64,000 bases of DNA, from the NCBI GenBank assembly GCA_030704615.1, contig CM060733.1:23314001-23378000 (forward strand). Direction: 5' to 3'. This stretch comes from Takakia lepidozioides (Eukaryota; Streptophyta; Takakiopsida; Takakiales; Takakiaceae). Shown piece after piece: positions 33,243-43,410 of the stretch (the stretch's first letter is position 1; every line of letters begins with the position of its first letter). Below the pieces are notes generated by a model. It did no database searches, had not been told where the DNA came from, and saw only the letters and a program-made list of their open reading frames with translations. A program made the position numbers and the translations under genes.

Positions 33243-33977
33243 TCAGTAACGGTAGTGGAAAGGTTTGTAGGGGCCCTCAACGGGCACACTGATGTAGGAG
33301 GCCTGATCAGGTGTCAACTTGGTGAGCTTGGCACCCAGTTTGTCCAGATGCAGGGCTGCCACCTTCTCGTCCAAATGCTTGGGCAGAACATACACTTTCT
33401 TCTCATACTTTCCAGTCTTACGCTCCTTCTACAACTCCAGCTGTGCAATCACCTGTGCCCAATCATTTAAACCCCATCCAAAGAAACTATGTTAGGCAAC
33501 ATAAAGAATAGCAACGGTTTGGTAGAGGCCACATAGGTAGGGCAGTCGATACACTAATTGAAACACTTTTGCATGTAAATGTCAGAAAATGGATCGCACC
33601 TGGTTAGTGAACGAGCAGGACATGACAAAGCTGGGGTGGCCAGTTGCACAACCAAGGTTCATGAGGCGACCCTCTGCCAAAATGATGACACCATGGCCAT
33701 CAGGGAACACCCAGCGATCAGTCTGGGGTTTGATTGTGATGCGCTTGATGCCAGGAAATGTCTCCAAGCCCAACATATCAATTTCATTGTCGAAGTGACC
33801 AATGTTGCACACAATGGCATTATTCTTCATCTTTTTCATGTCACCCACCATGATGATGTCCTTGTTACCAGTAGTGGTGACAAATATATCGGCCTCCCCA
33901 ACCACATCGACCAGTGTCAATACTTGATAGCCTTCCATCAAAGCTTCACAAAAAGTAAGCCTGCATAGAGCACACAA
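33243..33977 (-). pseudogene. SAHH: Captured C-terminal fragment of S-adenosyl-L-homocysteine hydrolase
   Basis: Two exons, 33977-33600 and 33452-33243, separated by a 147-bp intron that still has GT and AG. The protein matches the NAD-binding and C-terminal parts of S-adenosylhomocysteine hydrolase: [72 protein letters not shown], then [19 protein letters not shown] and the terminal PYKPFHYRY. The first half of the enzyme is missing. There is an 18-nt in-frame insertion after CAL near 33968, and a nonsense TAG at 33429-33431 where the family has Trp after LEL. It cannot make enzyme. The left-hand homology starts exactly beside the transposase stop codon, inside the Harbinger element. A retained intron means genomic capture, not a retrocopy. 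Confidence 0.93.
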
Positions 33978-35331
33978 TCATGTGTTGATGACGTGGTTGC
34001 ACAATATCGCCCTCAAATCAGCACCAACTGTATGGCCCCTATTGACAACTGGTTCTTGACTGTGGGCAACTCGATCACGCTCCATGATGGCTGCCATGGC
34101 ATCCATCTCATTGTAGATGCCCTCAAAGTCAACTTCCTTGAAATCAACCAAAAGATTATATAGGATGCAACAGGCATGAATAACCTGGGGCAAGAAATCA
34201 ATGTCGAGTTCGCTCCTCCAACCCACCTCTTTGAAGGTACCTTTCATTCGACCAAAGGCAATCTCCGAGAAAATTCTTGCCTTTGACAATTGGTGATTGA
34301 AGACGGTTTTGGCTCTGGAGAGGACTGGAGCATTGGGAGCTCTTTTGTAACTAGGGATGAGCCAGGGGAGGGCAGGGTAGACTGCATCACCAATAAGGAG
34401 TGGTGGGATCTCGTGTCCATTGTCAAGAATGACATTCTCACCACGCAAAAGAGTGCCCTGTGACGCAGGATAGAAAAGGGGGGAGTTCCGTAACACCCTA
34501 GAGTCGTTCATACTGCCGGGCTCTCCAACATAGATATCCACAAACTTTGCATCTGGATCCACGACCCCTTGTAGAACCATTGAATAGTAACCATTTCTGT
34601 TCCTGTAATCAAATTTGATGTCATTGTTGGGGGGCCTTGATTCTGATCTGTGTACAATCAATTGCACCGACAACATTCGGAATCCCTGATCTCTTCTCGT
34701 TTTCAAGCATCGATTTCTTGAGAGTCTCACCTCCTTGCCACTGTAGGTGGTGACCCAGGACAGAGATAATGGCAGGGACCACTTGTCGCAAAAGCTCATA
34801 CAGAGTTGAACGACCAATTCCAAAAGCCTCGGTAATTTCTATTGTTGTGGCTGCCCACAGTAGTTTATAAAGCACTGCCCCTACTCTCATCGGTACAGGT
34901 AAGCTCCTCCGGTACCTAGTATCCTGCATCTATATAACCGGTGCAAGGGCATTGCACAACCAATCGAATGTGCCTGCACTCATCTTCATAATCTGCAGCC
35001 ATCTCTCGTCATCATATTGCAAAAGAAAGTCCTCAAACCAAGCTCTCGATCTGTGCTTGACCCACATCCCTAAAGACACACCACCTCTTGGCTTGTAGTT
35101 CCTAATGGTCCAGAACTGGCGCTGCAAAAAACTCCTACATGCAAGGAGTAACATATCTAGATCGTCCTCCTTGGCTAGGTCAATATCATGACGAAGCAGA
35201 GTCGGTCGTGCCTCTTGTGGGCGTCTCATCCCAAACAACTCTGGAGCCTGATCGAGCATGAACTGTATAAAGACAAGAATCTCTCCCATGGCAATAGCCA
35301 ATTCGTTTGTCATATTGAAGTCTGAACTCAA
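33978..35331 (-). pseudogene. PIF/Harbinger DDE transposase, disrupted
   Basis: Read right to left: an N-terminal region (residues around FGMRRPQEARPTLL and RAWFEDFLLQYDDERWLQIM), a helix-turn-helix (ITEAFGIGRSTLYELLRQVV), then the DDE nuclease. Catalytic residues are visible: D in VVGAIDCTQI, D in PPLLIGDAVYPALPW and E in SEIAFGRMKG. Two lesions break the frame. One is an in-frame TAG at 34930-34932, between APVI and MQDTRYRR. The other is a frameshift at a C run near 34627-34634, between RIKAPQQ and the segment starting RPPNNDIKFDY. Apart from these the whole family length is present, so inactivation looks recent. The product would cut and join the element ends, together with the Myb-like partner. 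Confidence 0.92.
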
Positions 35332-35339
35332 GAACCAGC

Positions 35340-35590
35340 AACACCTCTACTAGGGCAGTATTTAGATTGGCATCTTCTATGACTCCAACTTTGACAATGA
35401 ACCCTGTAGATATGAGCATTCCAATGCTTGAGAACACATCTCAAGATGGATATCATACATCACTAACTTAGCTTGATCCACAGTATGGAGCATGAAAATG
35501 TAAATGAAAATGTAGTCTCATGGAGTATCATTATTGCAGGCTATGCTCAGCATGGGTGTGGTAGGGAGGACCTCCAACTATTTGAACAAA
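35340..35590. pseudogene. PPR gene relics in opposite orientations
   Basis: At about 35512-35590 (+) the sequence reads VSWSIIIAGYAQHGCGRE, a typical PLS PPR motif close to the 10.5-13.3 kb gene. At 35345-35435 (-) it reads GVIEDANLNTALVEVL, a PPR L/S motif. Both are short and lack flanking motifs, so they are scraps captured in or inserted into the Harbinger element. Confidence 0.6.
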
Positions 35591-36236
35591 CGCAATGGAT
35601 AAAACATAGAGTTTGGACAGATCAGAGTTGTCTGTAAAACAGTCTCTTCTGCAAAGGGCTTGTGTGCAGCAGCTGGTGGGCCCAGAAGGAGCTTGTGCAA
35701 TATCATTGTGTTCCCTCCACTGGACTCATAAGCATCATCAGACATTGAAAGACATTTCAAAAGGGATCGACCAGCCAAGCATGCCTGTCAAAACAGGGAG
35801 AAACCTGCATGGAGCAATTCCAGAAAAAATTCTCACCTTTGCGACTCAGGAAGGCCTTTTGCTGTCTTCTAGCATCAAATCGTTGTGAACTCTACAGGCA
35901 CCAAGCACCACAACTCCCTCTTCCCTGCAGCCTTTCGCACTTGGTGATCGCTTGTCACTGACAAAAAGATAGCACAAGTCTCTCAAACTGACCTTCCACT
36001 GAATAGCAGTCTGAACGCGGCAGGGCCTGGGTCGTCAAGCCACTCCCACGGGCTCCGTCCACCATAGCCGCGGGAAGACGGGCGGGCAGCCCGATTTTTA
36101 TTTTTTTTGCGCTCCTGCTAACAAACTGCCGCGCGACGGTTTGTTAGTAGCCAGGTGCGGCCGCCGTCGAGGTTCCTGCCAGACCTGCTAGCTAGCCGGC
36201 GCGCTAGCTGCGGCTAGTGGCCTGCTAGCTAACCGG

Positions 36237-36253
36237 CAGGTGCGGCCGGGGCC
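36237..36253 (-). repeat. Harbinger right terminal inverted repeat
   Basis: CAGGTGCGGCCGGGGCC, followed by TAA. A GC-rich subterminal zone with GCTAGC palindromes extends leftward to about 36040. Confidence 0.93.
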
Positions 36254-36522
36254 TAAGCTACAACAAGAGTTAATAACTATCATGTAAAGGGGGGAAAAAG
36301 GCAAGAAGGTAAGACCTATTAAATAGGGGATGGTTCATGGTTAGATTGGGGTAAATAGGTGCTGGTTTCTAGGAGTGATGTGTGTTAGGGCAGCCTTCTA
36401 GAAGGTCCCACCGCTTCAAGGGTAGTGGGCCTTCTAGAAGGGTCCCACAGGCCCCTGAGGGGATATAAAGAGAGCCGGGCTCTCTTCCCCTCCCTTGCAT
36501 CTTACTATCTTATTATATGCAC

Positions 36523-36680
36523 TTGAGGAGGTAGCCCAATGGTTGGGTGTTTGTGCCTTGCCTGTGCATAACTTAGGTGATCCTGGGTTCAATCCTTCAA
36601 CATGTGCCTTCAGACCATCCATTGGGCCCTTGATGGCCTCTGTGTTGAGCAGTAGGCTCTGTAAATTCATATCTATTCTT
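36523..36680 (+). mobile_element. tRNA-derived SINE
   Basis: The head GTAGCCCAATGGTTGGGTG and the B-box CTGGGTTCAATCC are spaced as in a tRNA-like promoter. The 3' end is T/A-rich with short TACTTACTAC repeats to about 36703. It lies 270 bp outside the Harbinger right end. Confidence 0.6.
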
Positions 36681-36848
36681 TCTACTTATTACTTACTACT
36701 TACTAGTACCTAGGGGGCTCTGCACACACGTAGGCCCCCAAAAAAAAGTGCAAACTATGGCACAATAAATAGAAGTAGAGGCAATGATGAATAGGGGCCA
36801 GACTAAAGAGATGGACGCATCGACAGCTAGGATTGATTATTGATGAGT

Positions 36849-37215
36849 GGCTAGTGTAACCTAGGCTAATGTGACCCCGGGGGTCTCTGTAACTAACTGC
36901 GGGTTGGTATAAGTCTAGCTAGTGGCACCCCAAGTCTTATGTAACTCCTCTTAGTCAGCCAAATTTGAGTCAAATACTTGGTCAAATTTGGACTTGAATT
37001 TAGTCAAAATTTCGAGGACTTACACTCCCCTGTAACTCGGTGTAACCCCAAGTGGAGTTTACACGCCCACCCCACTCAATGTAAATCACACTTTGGTCTC
37101 AGAATTTGACTTAAGTAGTCCAAATTTGGCTAAGCATAAAATGTACTAAAGAGAAGTTACACAAGCCAAAGGGGTTACACAAACCTGGGGTTAGACCTGG
37201 GGTCACACTAGCCAC
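36849..37215. mobile_element. Candidate inverted-repeat (MITE-like) element
   Basis: GTGGCTAGTGT at the left (about 36848) faces ACACTAGCCAC at the right (37205-37215), with further inverted similarity inward (TGTGACCCC against GGGGTCACA). The interior has no coding frame and contains an internal palindrome around CCAAGTGGAGTTTACACG. Target duplication is unclear, so the superfamily is open. Confidence 0.5.
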
Positions 37216-38109
37216 CAATCAAAAATCAAACCCGACACCTCACTGTCTATATTGCCATCGCCTTACCAGTAGGCTCTACTCTCCACTGCTTGGCAACCTC
37301 CGGCACTCTAATAAATTTTTTAATACTGAATCTAAGGTAAAAGCAATAATCACTAGAATGATATAACGTCCTAAACCCTAAACCCTAAAATGATATATGA
37401 GTATTGTCGACATATGAGTGTATCTTTACACATGTATATATGTAGATTGTTGTGCATTGAAGTTTATATGTGAGAGGGTGGGGAAGATTTGATAGGGGCT
37501 TGTCGAAGCGCCTCAACGATGAAAGTCCTATCAGGTTGCATCCTATTGTATTGTTTTCCATTTAAGAATAGAATGGGATTTAGAAACAAAAATACGAATG
37601 CCAAAAATAATTAAGGGGAAGAACAACTTCCATTACAAAATGCTCAATTATCTTTCCGTGGATTTAGATTCCCGAATTTGTTCTAAATTCTTTATAACAA
37701 TTCGGCGTGCCAACTTGAGTAGATTAATCCCTAAACGCCTAGTGGGTTAGTTTGACTTTTTAGAAAAAAATGGCCCTTATGTAAAAGAAAAATCGGAATA
37801 ACTCCCTGAAAAAAACAAATCTACAAAAATTGATGGACAAATAATGCCTACCTACCTCTTGTGAAGGGCTCTGCAAATTTGCAAGCCAATCTGGTTACAT
37901 CCCTCAAAACGCCATTGGTGGGCCTGGCATGTTTTGGGCCCTTTGCAAGAGACCTATATATATATATATATATATTCATTTTGGATGATGGGATGAAGGG
38001 AGATGGACCTGTCACTTCAAGTCCTTCATCCCCACAGGATTTTGCATCAAACAAAACAGAAAAAATGGATAAAAACACATGGAGTGTCAGGTGGTCAACG
38101 TCTGGTCAG

Positions 38110-38149
<40 letters not shown>

Positions 38150-39774
38150 CATTTTTGGATTTTCTGGACACTTTACAAACAAGGTCCCAATTTGATCTAT
38201 GCATGATTGTGTTGCTTTGCAGGCCCAACAATATGTTATCTCTTTGTGAATGTGCCCCATTGACAGCCCCACACCCAACATCCCAGCCTATTTTGGAGTA
38301 CCTATACTCTACTTTCTAAGCAACGTGCCTACTTTCATTCTTCTCAGCTCCTAGTCTTGCATTACATTCCCAACATGTCCCAACTTATTAGGTAGTTTTT
38401 TTTATTGCCATTAGTATGTGCATCCCCAACTAAGCCCGAAGCTCTATCACAATTAAACAATACCACCACATACCTCCCTTTAGTGTGCCCCTATTGTTGA
38501 GGGTGCTTGCTTACATATTTGTCATCCTTACCACGCATCACATTACATCAAATGGCCAGGAAGATTAAAGAAGTCCATTGGAACAACATCATCAGGCAAA
38601 AAGTGGTTTGGTAATCCAAGGACAAGACCAATTAACCTTACCTTAGGCAATTTAGTGGCTTGAGAATTCCTCATATCATCCTTAAATATGAGATCAGTAG
38701 CAGATCAATCTTCCCATTTTTCGGGCAACTCATACAAATCAAGCTCATGGCGAGCATTACTCGTATCCTCACAGTAATTCCATATGTCTGGATTTTCTCT
38801 AGTGGATCATAGTCATCATCCCTGTCACTATCAATTTTTTCCAACTCAAATTTATCAAGCAATTCAGCATTAGGTCCAAGCCCCAACATTTCAATGACAG
38901 TGCATGACATACTAGCATCTTCCAGATTGACAGTCTCAGTTTTCAAACCCCCCCCCCCCCCCCCCCCAGAAAAGATACAAAATATACTTCGCATGTAGCC
39001 TGCACAATGTCCCAATTGGAATCTATGACAATGCCATATTTCAAGGACATTAGAGGATCCATGCATGACATCTTCCAAATACCCCATAACCTCTAGAAAA
39101 AATTGATGAGCTGGGACAGACTTGCACAAGTGAGAAATGCCATAAAAACTTTGCTTAAATCACAAACCATGACTTTCATAATGGATCCCAAAAGCCCATA
39201 AAATCGTCTTCACTTTAGTTGTGAGCAACCACATCCCTAACTGTGACACATTGGGAGTTGCGAAGAGAATAAGAAATAGGAACTGGTTCAGAACCCAGAG
39301 CTCTCAACTCTCCAAAATCAAAAGGACACATTGGTAATTGTACCCTGAAACCTTGTAAGGCTCTTCAGCCTCATTGTCACTAGAAAAGCTAGGCTAAAAG
39401 TCAGACCACCAGAGAAGCAAAGGAGATTACAATATCCCCCTGAAATTACTGTGCTCATTCAATTTAGTTGTTTAGTCAATGCCGAAGTTTTCAAAAGTAG
39501 CATATGGGCTTATAGCCTTTTTGTAGTAAAAGATTCCTAGGCACAACACGTAGGTATGATAACACGAAGCTGCCAATTGGTGAGGTTTTTGCTGCAACGA
39601 TTAAGAGGAAGAGGGTGTATGATATCTACAGGTTGAAGGGCTTTGTTGGCGGCAAGGTCTGCTACATTCTATACTTAGTCTAATATTGCGGAGAAAACCC
39701 CTATGAGTATGTAGTGAGTATGTCTTTCTATATACTCTTTGTGCCGGCTGGCTTCACATCTGTGGTCTGTCTAG
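37216..39774. other. Gene-poor AT-rich region with homopolymers
   Basis: Contains a short plant telomere-type run at 37370-37388, an (AT)n tract near 37955-37972, a 36-G homopolymer at 38113-38148 and a 20-C run at 38948-38967. A minus-strand frame at 38671-39129 reads acidic and protein-like (ELLDKFELEKIDSDRDDDYD), but its middle is the poly-C run and I cannot assign it. It may be a decayed transposon protein. Confidence 0.45.
37370..37388. repeat. Interstitial telomere-type motif
   Basis: CCTAAACCCTAAACCCTAA, about two and a half copies of the plant heptamer TTTAGGG in complement. Too short to be a telomere; possibly a repair scar or chance. Confidence 0.6.
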
Positions 39775-40640
39775 AAGAGACAAATGACATACATACGTCT
39801 TGTCTTTTTTGTATGCTCTCTTCACTTCTCCATAAGAATTTTATGTGCTAGGCTTTTGTGGTTTTTTTATCCTCTTACCTCCCCCCCTCTTCTCTATCAC
39901 TGTGTTGAGCTTTGGGCAAAGTTGTGTTTGCTGGATTTGGTGTCTTTTATGTGGTTCATTCAGATTAGAATAGTTGACAACTTTAATGAGTTGATAAGTA
40001 CCTTAGATCAAGTCGTAATTTAAACAGGTTCAAGCCCCCTTAGATAATTTCCAGATACTAGGATCATCAGTTTTATTTTACAGTTAAGAGTTACTTTGAA
40101 ACATCCTCTGCAAATTGTCAAGCTCAAATCCATGCCAAAGTGATGAATAGGTGTCAACTTTTTATGCTGGAGAAATTTAAAATGTTGAAAGCTCTGCTAT
40201 GAAGATGGGAGAAACAGTGTGGAGGTAGTGCCATGAAAATTGATATAACTGGAAGAAGTAAGTGGCGTACATACATCTTGTCTTTTGTATGCTCTCTTTA
40301 CCTCTCCATAGATCAATGATATGTGCTGAGCTTATGTATTTTATTTATCCTCTTTGCCTTCTCCCCTCTTCGAGCGATCATTGTGTTGTCAAGCTTTGGG
40401 CAATTCTGTTTCCTGGATTTGGTGTCTTTTATGTGGTTCAGACAAAAATTTGTTAAGACAACTCTAATGAATTGATTAGTACTTTAGATCTAATTTAAAC
40501 ATAATATTCAAACTGCCTTAGATAATTTCCAGATATTGGGCCTAGTTTGATTTTATAGAGGTAGCAAATTGTTAAGCTCAAATCCATGCCAAAGTACTGA
40601 GTAGGTGTCAGACTTTTATGTTGGAGAGGCAGTGCAGTAT
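39775..40640. repeat. Diverged tandem duplication (period about 480 bp)
   Basis: Segments at about 39785-40140 and 40265-40610 share long blocks in order: CATACAT near the start, TTTTGTATGCTCTCTT, GGATTTGGTGTCTTTTATGT and TTAGATAATTTCCAGATA. They differ by many substitutions and indels, so the duplication is old. No gene is seen. Confidence 0.75.
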
Positions 40641-40814
40641 AGAGGCAGTGCAGTGAAAATTGCAAAATGTGGATGTGGTAATTAAGTAGTTTGGGTAGAC
40701 CTTATATTGCAGTCATTATAGAATTTGGGTTTTTCCAACTATCAGATACAAAGGCTACAACCATTTTTATATCATGGGATCTCATAATACTAAAATATTA
40801 AGCCTTTCATTTCA

Positions 40815-41205
40815 CAGAGGTAGTGTTTGTTGTCCCTTTCTTTGTTTTGCCCAAAGTGTGCACATGATCTATGGCTACACGACTATAGGCCGAAACGACT
40901 TCTTATCATGAATACATTGTCTCTTTGTAACTCTTCTCCGGTGCCATCCACACTCCAATGAACCATACACAATACATGGAGATTTGTGTGTGGGGATTTC
41001 TAGAGGAAATATGGAAAGCCACAACATTTTTTTCAGATATCATGGGAAGTCCTAGTACTAGAGTGCGCCCATCATAGAGGTATTGTGTGTTCTCTCTTCC
41101 CTTCGTTCTGCCCAAAATGCATATAAGGTGATCTATGGACACAAGACCACGACAAACAACTTCTTATGGGCACATTATCTCTTTTGTGACTTATGGTGGC
41201 AAGGA
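40815..41205. repeat. Second diverged tandem pair (period about 270 bp)
   Basis: The block with GAGGTA, TCTGCCCAAA-type text, TGATCTATGG and ACTTCTTAT occurs at about 40815-40935 and 41078-41200. The spacing and divergence resemble the neighbouring 480-bp pair, suggesting an old tandem array. Confidence 0.6.
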
Positions 41206-41986
41206 CTAATGATTTTGTTATTGGTTTATAGAGCTACAATTCCATATTTGAATACTCTGACAATCTTTAAGGAAAGCTATTGAATCCAGAATTGGATTCT
41301 GAGGTCATACGCAAACTCATTTGGATAGGGTACGAGTTGGATTACAAACTCATTTGTCTTATATTGGCATATATAAATTGTTGTGGAAGATACTCCTACG
41401 ACATCTTTTTTTTTACTATGAATGTTGGATGTTAACTTGTATATGTTAAAGGCCAGAATGCTAGGGCATTTCATCTACATGCTCGCATCCAACGATTTGG
41501 AAGTCTCACAACCTGTTTCATCACAACCTTTATTATGTATTGTGACCAAGTTCCCCGGTCCCAAAACATGTGTCCAAAATGAAGAATGATCTAGAACGTG
41601 ATTTTTCGACTAGGCTAGGCTGTATGTGGTCAATCTTAAATTGCCTTAGAAAATCAAGAGATGAGGCAATGAGATTAATTCAAAGATGCTAAGAGGTGGA
41701 TATCATGGTAGTTGGGTATCCCCTCATCATTGGTGAGATTTCCTAGCGCCAGATTTTTCTTATAAATTCTCAAATCCATCCAATCTTGTCTCTATGTGGT
41801 TCTTTCCGGTTTGCACTAGACATAAGATGGGAGTTAAATGCACAATCCGAGAAAATACAGGTATTCATACCAGATTCATGTACCCAAGTTGCTCATACCT
41901 GTATAGATACCTATACCACCCTGGTATTAAAAAAGTGGTGGGACCCCTCATACCAGGACCAGTCTGGTATTAAAAATGGTACATAC
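41206..41986. other. Flank of the hAT element
   Basis: AT-rich. From 41860 it contains repeated GGTATTcatACC-like inverted words and CCACC...GGTGG arms that continue on the far side of the hAT insertion, so the hAT probably landed in an older repeat. Confidence 0.4.
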
Positions 41987-42912
41987 CAGTGTTGTGCGGG
42001 TTCTGCCTTTTTAAGGAACCCGCCGGGTCCGGGTGCGGGTTGTTTTTCAGAGCCAAGTCCGGGTCCGGGTTTTTGAAATTTGGAAAATCTGGGTTCGGGT
42101 TCGGGTCCGGGTTTGTCAACACGGACTTGGGTTAGGGTGGTAGTTGTTGGGAAATATTAGCGGGTTCACGGGTTCGGATCCGGGTCCTAATTTATTGATT
42201 AAATAAATTAGAAAATTAAGATTAATTAGGGATAAATTTATTTTTGGCTTGAAAAAACTTTAAATCCTAATAATGAATTTTATTTTAAGAGACATTCCTT
42301 CAAAATATACCATGAATATGAATATGTATACCATGAATAAGAATTAAATTAAGTTTGAGTTCCATTTTCTATTTTTTAATATCAATTCTTTAAACATGTT
42401 AAGAATAGTAATATGCCTGGGGGTAGATCACTATAGCATGGATGTGTGGGATCTGGCATAATAATAATATATGACGCCTCCTTTGGGAGGTGTAAATTAT
42501 GGTCCCAGAGGGCACAACTTTGTGACACCACTCCAGGGATTGAACCCACAACCCCTTTTGAGGTGGTATGTGGGCATTACCACTGGGCTACAACGTGGTG
42601 GGGCTGGCTGCTGCGGCCTATTGCTGCTTGTCCCCTCCACACATATGACAAAACCTACCAGATCTAAGGTGGACCCGGTATGCCCCATCTAAATTTAAGA
42701 CCTGGACCCTGACCCGCTACAATGGCCAATGGGTAGCGGGTTTAAGGGATTCTGGACCCAGCAGGCGGGTCCGGTTCCGGATTCATTCTTAGAAGTGAAT
42801 CCGGGTTAGGGTCCGGGTTTTTTGTGATAGCACGGTCCTGGTGCGGGTCCGGGTAACCCTGATCCTAACCTGCCAGGTACTCGCCTTCAAAACCCGGACC
42901 CGCACAACACTG
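41987..42912. mobile_element. Non-autonomous hAT transposon, 926 bp
   Basis: The left end CAGTGTTGTGCGGGT is matched by the reverse complement of the right end over 15 bp. The element is flanked by the perfect 8-bp direct repeat GTACATAC (41979-41986 and 42913-42920). An 8-bp duplication with CAGTG-type termini is the hAT signature. Both subterminal regions are crowded with GGGTCCGGGT-like words, probable transposase-binding sites. There is no transposase. A SINE is nested inside at about 42470-42600. Confidence 0.93.
42470..42600 (-). mobile_element. tRNA-derived SINE nested in the hAT element
   Basis: On the minus strand: GTAGCCCAGTGGTAATGCCC, then the B-box GTGGGTTCAATCCC, then a body with GGTGTCACAAAGTTGTGCCC and AATTTACACCTCCC. 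The head is close to the 14.3-kb and 36.5-kb SINEs. Its position in a hAT that itself duplicated GTACATAC gives an order of events: hAT first, SINE second. Confidence 0.7.
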
Positions 42913-43284
42913 GTACATACCAGCCAACACTGGAAATAACCCCTGCCAGAATTGGGGACCCTCATTATGGTCTTTGGTCATTTTGGTTATGCAAGGATAT
43001 CTTTCGCAAGATCACACACTGCAGCCAGGTGGGCACACTAAATAATTCCCCTTCATGGAATGTGGACCCACATGCGGTTGTGGGACACTGGTGAAATGAA
43101 GCCACATGGATGCAATCAATGGAATATAAGGATCTAACAACACAATTGGGAAATCCTGCCCTGGGTGGAATCTGTTGAATGGGCATTGCTGGACAGGACG
43201 GTACGCAAATTTACATGGGAAAATTTCAGCCAAGTTTCTAAGAAGACTAGGGTAGCCTGTGCCGTCAGCCCAAGTGCCCAATGT

Positions 43285-43410
43285 CATCTAAGTCATCTAA
43301 GTCATCTAAGTCTAATCATTTTTTTTTCACAGAGCCTACGTCCAGATTTGAACCGGAGACCTTTTCCTTGATATCTCTCCTGTCGAGGCTCCAATCATTG
43401 TCCCAAGAAA
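43285..43410 (-). mobile_element. tRNA-derived SINE with 9-bp minisatellite at its tail
   Basis: On the minus strand the head GATTGGAGCCTCGACAGGAG and the B-box CCGGTTCAAATCTGG precede an A-run and then three copies of TTAGATGAC (43287-43312 on the plus strand as AAGTCATCT units). Confidence 0.55.

Larger units (their letters stand above)
26889..36253. mobile_element. PIF/Harbinger transposon, 9365 bp, with nested insertions
   Basis: The ends carry a perfect 17-bp inverted repeat, GGCCCCGGCCGCACCTG, at 26889-26905 and in reverse complement at 36237-36253. Both are flanked by TAA (26886-26888 and 36254-36256), the 3-bp target duplication diagnostic of PIF/Harbinger. The motif CGGCCGCACYTG recurs subterminally near 26945 and 36151, and an AAAAATCGGGC motif lies about 180 and 155 bp in from the left and right ends. 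Inside are a Myb/SANT-like ORF (+) and a HARBI1-type DDE transposase (-), the two genes expected of the superfamily. It also holds LINE copies, PPR relics and a captured S-adenosylhomocysteine hydrolase fragment. The transposase is broken, so this copy is non-autonomous unless helped in trans. Confidence 0.93.

Noticed and set aside
33243-33977. Functional S-adenosylhomocysteine hydrolase gene
   Set aside because: The N-terminal half is absent and a nonsense codon interrupts the C-terminal exon; it lies inside a transposon.
26886-36256. Pack-MULE or Helitron as the capturing element
   Set aside because: MULEs make 8-9 bp duplications and Helitrons none; here a 3-bp TAA duplication, short GC-rich TIRs and a Harbinger transposase are present.
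37370-37388. Telomere or subtelomere boundary
   Set aside because: Only two and a half heptamers, with ordinary sequence on both sides.
37861-38319. Glycine-run protein
   Set aside because: The open frame exists only because a 36-G homopolymer has no stops in any G frame.
38671-39129. Protein-coding gene on the minus strand
   Set aside because: The frame spans a poly-C run and has no start context, family match or neighbouring exon; listed only as an unassigned relic.
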